This document shows, piece by piece, positions 5,344 through 7,197 of a stretch of DNA of 7,197 bases. Below the pieces are notes generated by a model. That model did no database searches and had not been told where the DNA came from. It worked only from the letters and a program-made list of their open reading frames with translations. The stretch comes from a bacterium (GTDB lineage Bacteria > Patescibacteriota > Minisyncoccia > Minisyncoccales > CG1-02-41-26). The stretch is taken from contig JAUWYS010000014.1 of NCBI GenBank assembly GCA_030615715.1, positions 1-7,197 of the forward strand, given 5' to 3'. Made by a program: the position numbers and the translations under genes. Numbering within the stretch: position 1 is the first letter of the stretch; each line of letters opens with the position of its first letter.

Positions 5344-6795
5344 ATGGTTAAGGGTTTTACAATTTCTGATATTCATCAGGGTTTGAAAGAGAAAAAATTC
5401 TCAGCCCAGGAATTAGCCCAGAATTATTTTAAAAAGATAAATTCCCTGGATGAAAAATTGGGGGCTTTTCTGGAGATTGCTCAGAACGAGGCGCTGTCAC
5501 AAGCAAAAAGAGTGGATGAATCAATTTCTCAGGGAAAGAAAGTTTCTCTGCTGGCTGGAGTACCCATGGCCATCAAAGACAATATTTTAGTCAAAGATAT
5601 AAAATGTACGGCTGCTTCAAAAATCCTTGAAGGATATCAAGCCCCTTTTGAGGCAACTTCGGTTAAGAAATTAAGGAAAGAGGGTGCTGTTTTTTTGGGT
5701 AAAACAAACCTGGACGAGTTTGGAATGGGAGCCTCAACCGAAAATTCAGCATTCAAAAAGACGTGCAATCCCCACGACCCAACTCGAGTGCCTGGCGGGT
5801 CTTCGGGGGGCTCGGCGGTGGCGGTAGCTGCTGATGAGTGTTGTTGTGCTTTGGGTTCTGATACTGGCGGCTCGGTTCGTCAGCCAGCTGCCTTTTGTGG
5901 AGTAGTGGGACTGAAGCCAACCTACGGCGCTGTTTCCCGTTATGGTTTGATAGCTTTTGCTTCCTCTCTGGACCAGATAGGCCCGATAGCTAAAACAATT
6001 GAGGATGCTGAAATTGTCTTCAATGCTATTAAAGGAAAGGACCCAAAAGACTCAACTAGCGTTGAAGTTCCAAAAATTAAAAATTTAAAAGGACCCTACG
6101 GGGTGTCCAGCAGGGCAGTAAAAATTGAAAATTTAAGAATCGGGATACCCAAAGAATATTTTGGAGAGGGAATTGAGCCGGGCGTAGAAAAAATTATCAA
6201 AGAGACAATTAAAAAAGTAGAAAAACAAGGTGCTAAAATCGAAGAAATTTCTCTGCCCCACACCAAATATGCCATTGCTTGCTATTACATTATCTGCACC
6301 TCTGAAGCAAGTGCCAATTTGGCAAGATATGACGGCATAAGATATGGATTGTCAAAAGACGAAGAGGGGAAATCAGACCTTTTAGATGTATATTTAGAAA
6401 CAAGGGAAGAAGGGTTTGGTCCGGAAGTTAAAAGAAGAATAATGCTGGGCACTTACGCCTTATCGGCCGGCTATTACGAGGCCTATTATCTGAAAGCTCA
6501 AAAAGTAAGAACCTTAATCAAGCAGGATTTCGAGAAGGCCTTTCAAAAAGTGGATGTTATCTTCACCCCTGTTTCTCCTTTTACTGCTTTCAAAATCGGA
6601 GAGAAAATTGAAGACCCTCTGGCCATGTATCTTTCCGACGTTTTTACTGCCTCGGTAAATTTAGCAGGCCTGCCAGCTCTTTCTTTGCCCTGCAGCAAGC
6701 TTGGTAAATTGCCAGTGGGGCTCCAGATAATTGGCAAACCGTTCCGAGAATCAGAAATTTTTGAAGTTGGCAGATTTATTGAAAAAATAGTTTAA
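5344..6795 (+). CDS. gatA: Asp/Glu-tRNA(Asn/Gln) amidotransferase subunit A
   Basis: Amidase-signature subunit that releases ammonia from glutamine for tRNA-dependent amidation. It has 483 residues, a usual length. The Ser-cisSer-Lys triad is visible: K78 in AIKDN, S153 in GGSSGGSAVAVAA and S177 in GSDTGGSVRQPA. Later landmarks are GLKPTYGAVSRYGLIAFASS (189-208), EASANLARYDGIRYG (321-335), EVKRRIMLGTYALSAGYY (361-378) and NLAGLPALSLPC (439-450). ATG 5344 gives a standard N-terminus. Oddities: between DSTS (236-239) and LRIGIPKEY (264-272) the linker is about 6 residues longer than in S. aureus GatA and contains a GC-rich segment between AT-rich direct repeats; and three successive cysteines (166-168) lie just before the nucleophile loop. 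gatB is not in the window and must be encoded elsewhere if the complex is complete. Confidence 0.97.
   Translation: MVKGFTISDIHQGLKEKKFSAQELAQNYFKKINSLDEKLGAFLEIAQNEALSQAKRVDESISQGKKVSLLAGVPMAIKDNILVKDIKCTAASKILEGYQAPFEATSVKKLRKEGAVFLGKTNLDEFGMGASTENSAFKKTCNPHDPTRVPGGSSGGSAVAVAADECCCALGSDTGGSVRQPAAFCGVVGLKPTYGAVSRYGLIAFASSLDQIGPIAKTIEDAEIVFNAIKGKDPKDSTSVEVPKIKNLKGPYGVSSRAVKIENLRIGIPKEYFGEGIEPGVEKIIKETIKKVEKQGAKIEEISLPHTKYAIACYYIICTSEASANLARYDGIRYGLSKDEEGKSDLLDVYLETREEGFGPEVKRRIMLGTYALSAGYYEAYYLKAQKVRTLIKQDFEKAFQKVDVIFTPVSPFTAFKIGEKIEDPLAMYLSDVFTASVNLAGLPALSLPCSKLGKLPVGLQIIGKPFRESEIFEVGRFIEKIV
6072..6138 (+). repeat. In-frame segment in gatA bounded by 19-bp direct repeats
   Basis: Copy one (6072-6090) and copy two (6120-6138) agree at 17 of 19 positions and start exactly 48 bp (16 codons) apart, so the frame is kept; they encode KIKNLK and KIENLR. 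Between them lies a 29-bp segment of clearly higher GC. The flanks also carry a 7-bp rhythm (TAAAAAT, TGAAAAT) that resembles the reverse complement of the ATTTTCA unit. The repeats are plain to see; calling the whole an insertion is inference. Confidence 0.55.
6091..6108 (+). other. Potential RNA hairpin with UACG loop inside gatA
   Basis: GGACCC (6091-6096) can pair with GGG (6101-6103) and TCC (6106-6108), leaving TACG (6097-6100) as the loop and a two-base bulge (6104-6105). A C(UACG)G closing arrangement belongs to the very stable UNCG tetraloop class. It lies in the GC-rich part of the segment described for gatA. A functional role is not shown by the sequence. Confidence 0.4.
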
Positions 6796-6807
6796 TAAAC
6801 TAATAAA

Positions 6808-7197
6808 ATGCCTCCAGAAGTTCCCCCGGGGACAATTGATATTGGGCAATTTATCCAGGAAGTTAAAGAAACCTTCCAGCTTCTAATTTCTTCTCAATTT
6901 CAAGAGAGGCTTCTTGTTTTTAAAATAATTTTTATGGTTATCTCTGTTTTGTTTTTTCTGGCTATTTTATACATTCTTTCAAAAAGCTGTTATCTTAGAG
7001 ATGCCTACCTGAGCGACTTGGAAGACCTTTCGGCTTTTCGGGAGTTTGGTCAGAAAAAGATAGTTAAGAGATGGACCAGAATTAAAAGGCGACTGGAAAG
7101 AGGCTCTCAAGCCCAACAAAAACTTAGTTTAATTGAAGCGTTACAAATGTTTTATGAGTTTTTGGTCAGAACAGGATACGGAGGAGAAAATTTATAT
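6808..7197 (+). CDS. N-terminal part of a single-pass membrane protein of unknown function (runs off the end)
   Basis: Frame from ATG 6808 stays open for 130 codons to the window edge, beginning 12 nt after the gatA stop. The start is MPPEVPPGTID. Residues about 35-58 form one strongly hydrophobic segment (LLVFKIIFMVISVLFFLAIL within it), followed by a Lys/Arg-rich region (about 82-97, KKIVKRWTRIKRRLERG), which suggests a cytoplasmic C-terminal side by the positive-inside rule. A helical segment follows (QQKLSLIEALQMFYEFLVRTGYGGENLY). The pattern of one helix, then a WxxIxxRLExG stretch, then an IEA helix and GYxGE, resembles a conserved hypothetical protein I associate with Patescibacteria. 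That resemblance comes from memory and is not a search result. No Shine-Dalgarno site. The 3' end, and thus the full length, is missing. Function not known. Confidence 0.8.
   Translation, partial: MPPEVPPGTIDIGQFIQEVKETFQLLISSQFQERLLVFKIIFMVISVLFFLAILYILSKSCYLRDAYLSDLEDLSAFREFGQKKIVKRWTRIKRRLERGSQAQQKLSLIEALQMFYEFLVRTGYGGENLY

Noticed and set aside
5788..5833. GC-rich patch in gatA as a sign of transferred DNA
   Set aside because: It encodes the Gly/Ser/Ala-rich amidase signature, whose codons are necessarily GC-rich.
6823..6832. CCCCGGGG palindrome as a terminator stem after gatA
   Set aside because: It has no loop, no following T-run, and lies within codons 6-9 of the next gene (Pro-Pro-Gly).

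Overview
The window is a densely packed, single-strand (+) block of bacterial housekeeping genes. It most resembles a genome of the Candidate Phyla Radiation (Patescibacteria, Parcubacteria-like). This placement is an inference. It rests on the gene combination, the reduced proteins (a 419-residue ProRS without its editing insertion), the near absence of Shine-Dalgarno sites, the 7-bp AT-rich tandem repeats, and a last gene that resembles a small membrane protein I associate with these genomes. The genes read cleanly in the standard bacterial code: TGA ends the first complete gene, and no in-frame TGA has to be read through.

Layout: (1) 1-46 holds the tail of an upstream gene. (2) 49-993 encodes the DNA polymerase III delta-prime clamp-loader subunit, overlapping by 4 bp with (3) frr, ribosome recycling factor (990-1547). 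(4) 1552-2667 is an RseP-type site-2 membrane protease. (5) 2680-3939 is proS, prolyl-tRNA synthetase. (6) 3968-5020 is mreB, the actin-like shape protein. (7) 5024-5314 and 5344-6795 are gatC and gatA, two subunits of the Asp/Glu-tRNA amidotransferase. (8) 6808-7197 is the start of a single-pass membrane protein that runs off the end. Gaps between genes range from -4 to 29 nt, so one or a few polycistronic transcripts are likely. I see no convincing promoter or intrinsic terminator, and no gene-free stretch longer than 30 nt.

Functionally, four genes serve translation (frr, proS, gatC, gatA), one replication, one envelope proteolysis and one cell shape. The order frr-rseP-proS looks like a contracted form of the frr-uppS-cdsA-dxr-rseP-proS cluster known from many bacteria, with the lipid and isoprenoid genes gone. 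gatB, mreC and mreD are not in the window.

The unusual content is small-scale. Two families of heptamer tandem repeats occur. One (unit ATTTTCA, four units, 28 bp) sits both in the gatC-gatA gap and inside the rseP reading frame, where it encodes extra residues in the PDZ domain. The other (unit AAATCAT, five units) straddles the end of proS and supplies its stop codon. In addition, gatA carries an in-frame, GC-rich, hairpin-capable segment between two near-identical AT-rich direct repeats. Together these suggest short repeat elements that move or expand through both spacers and genes.
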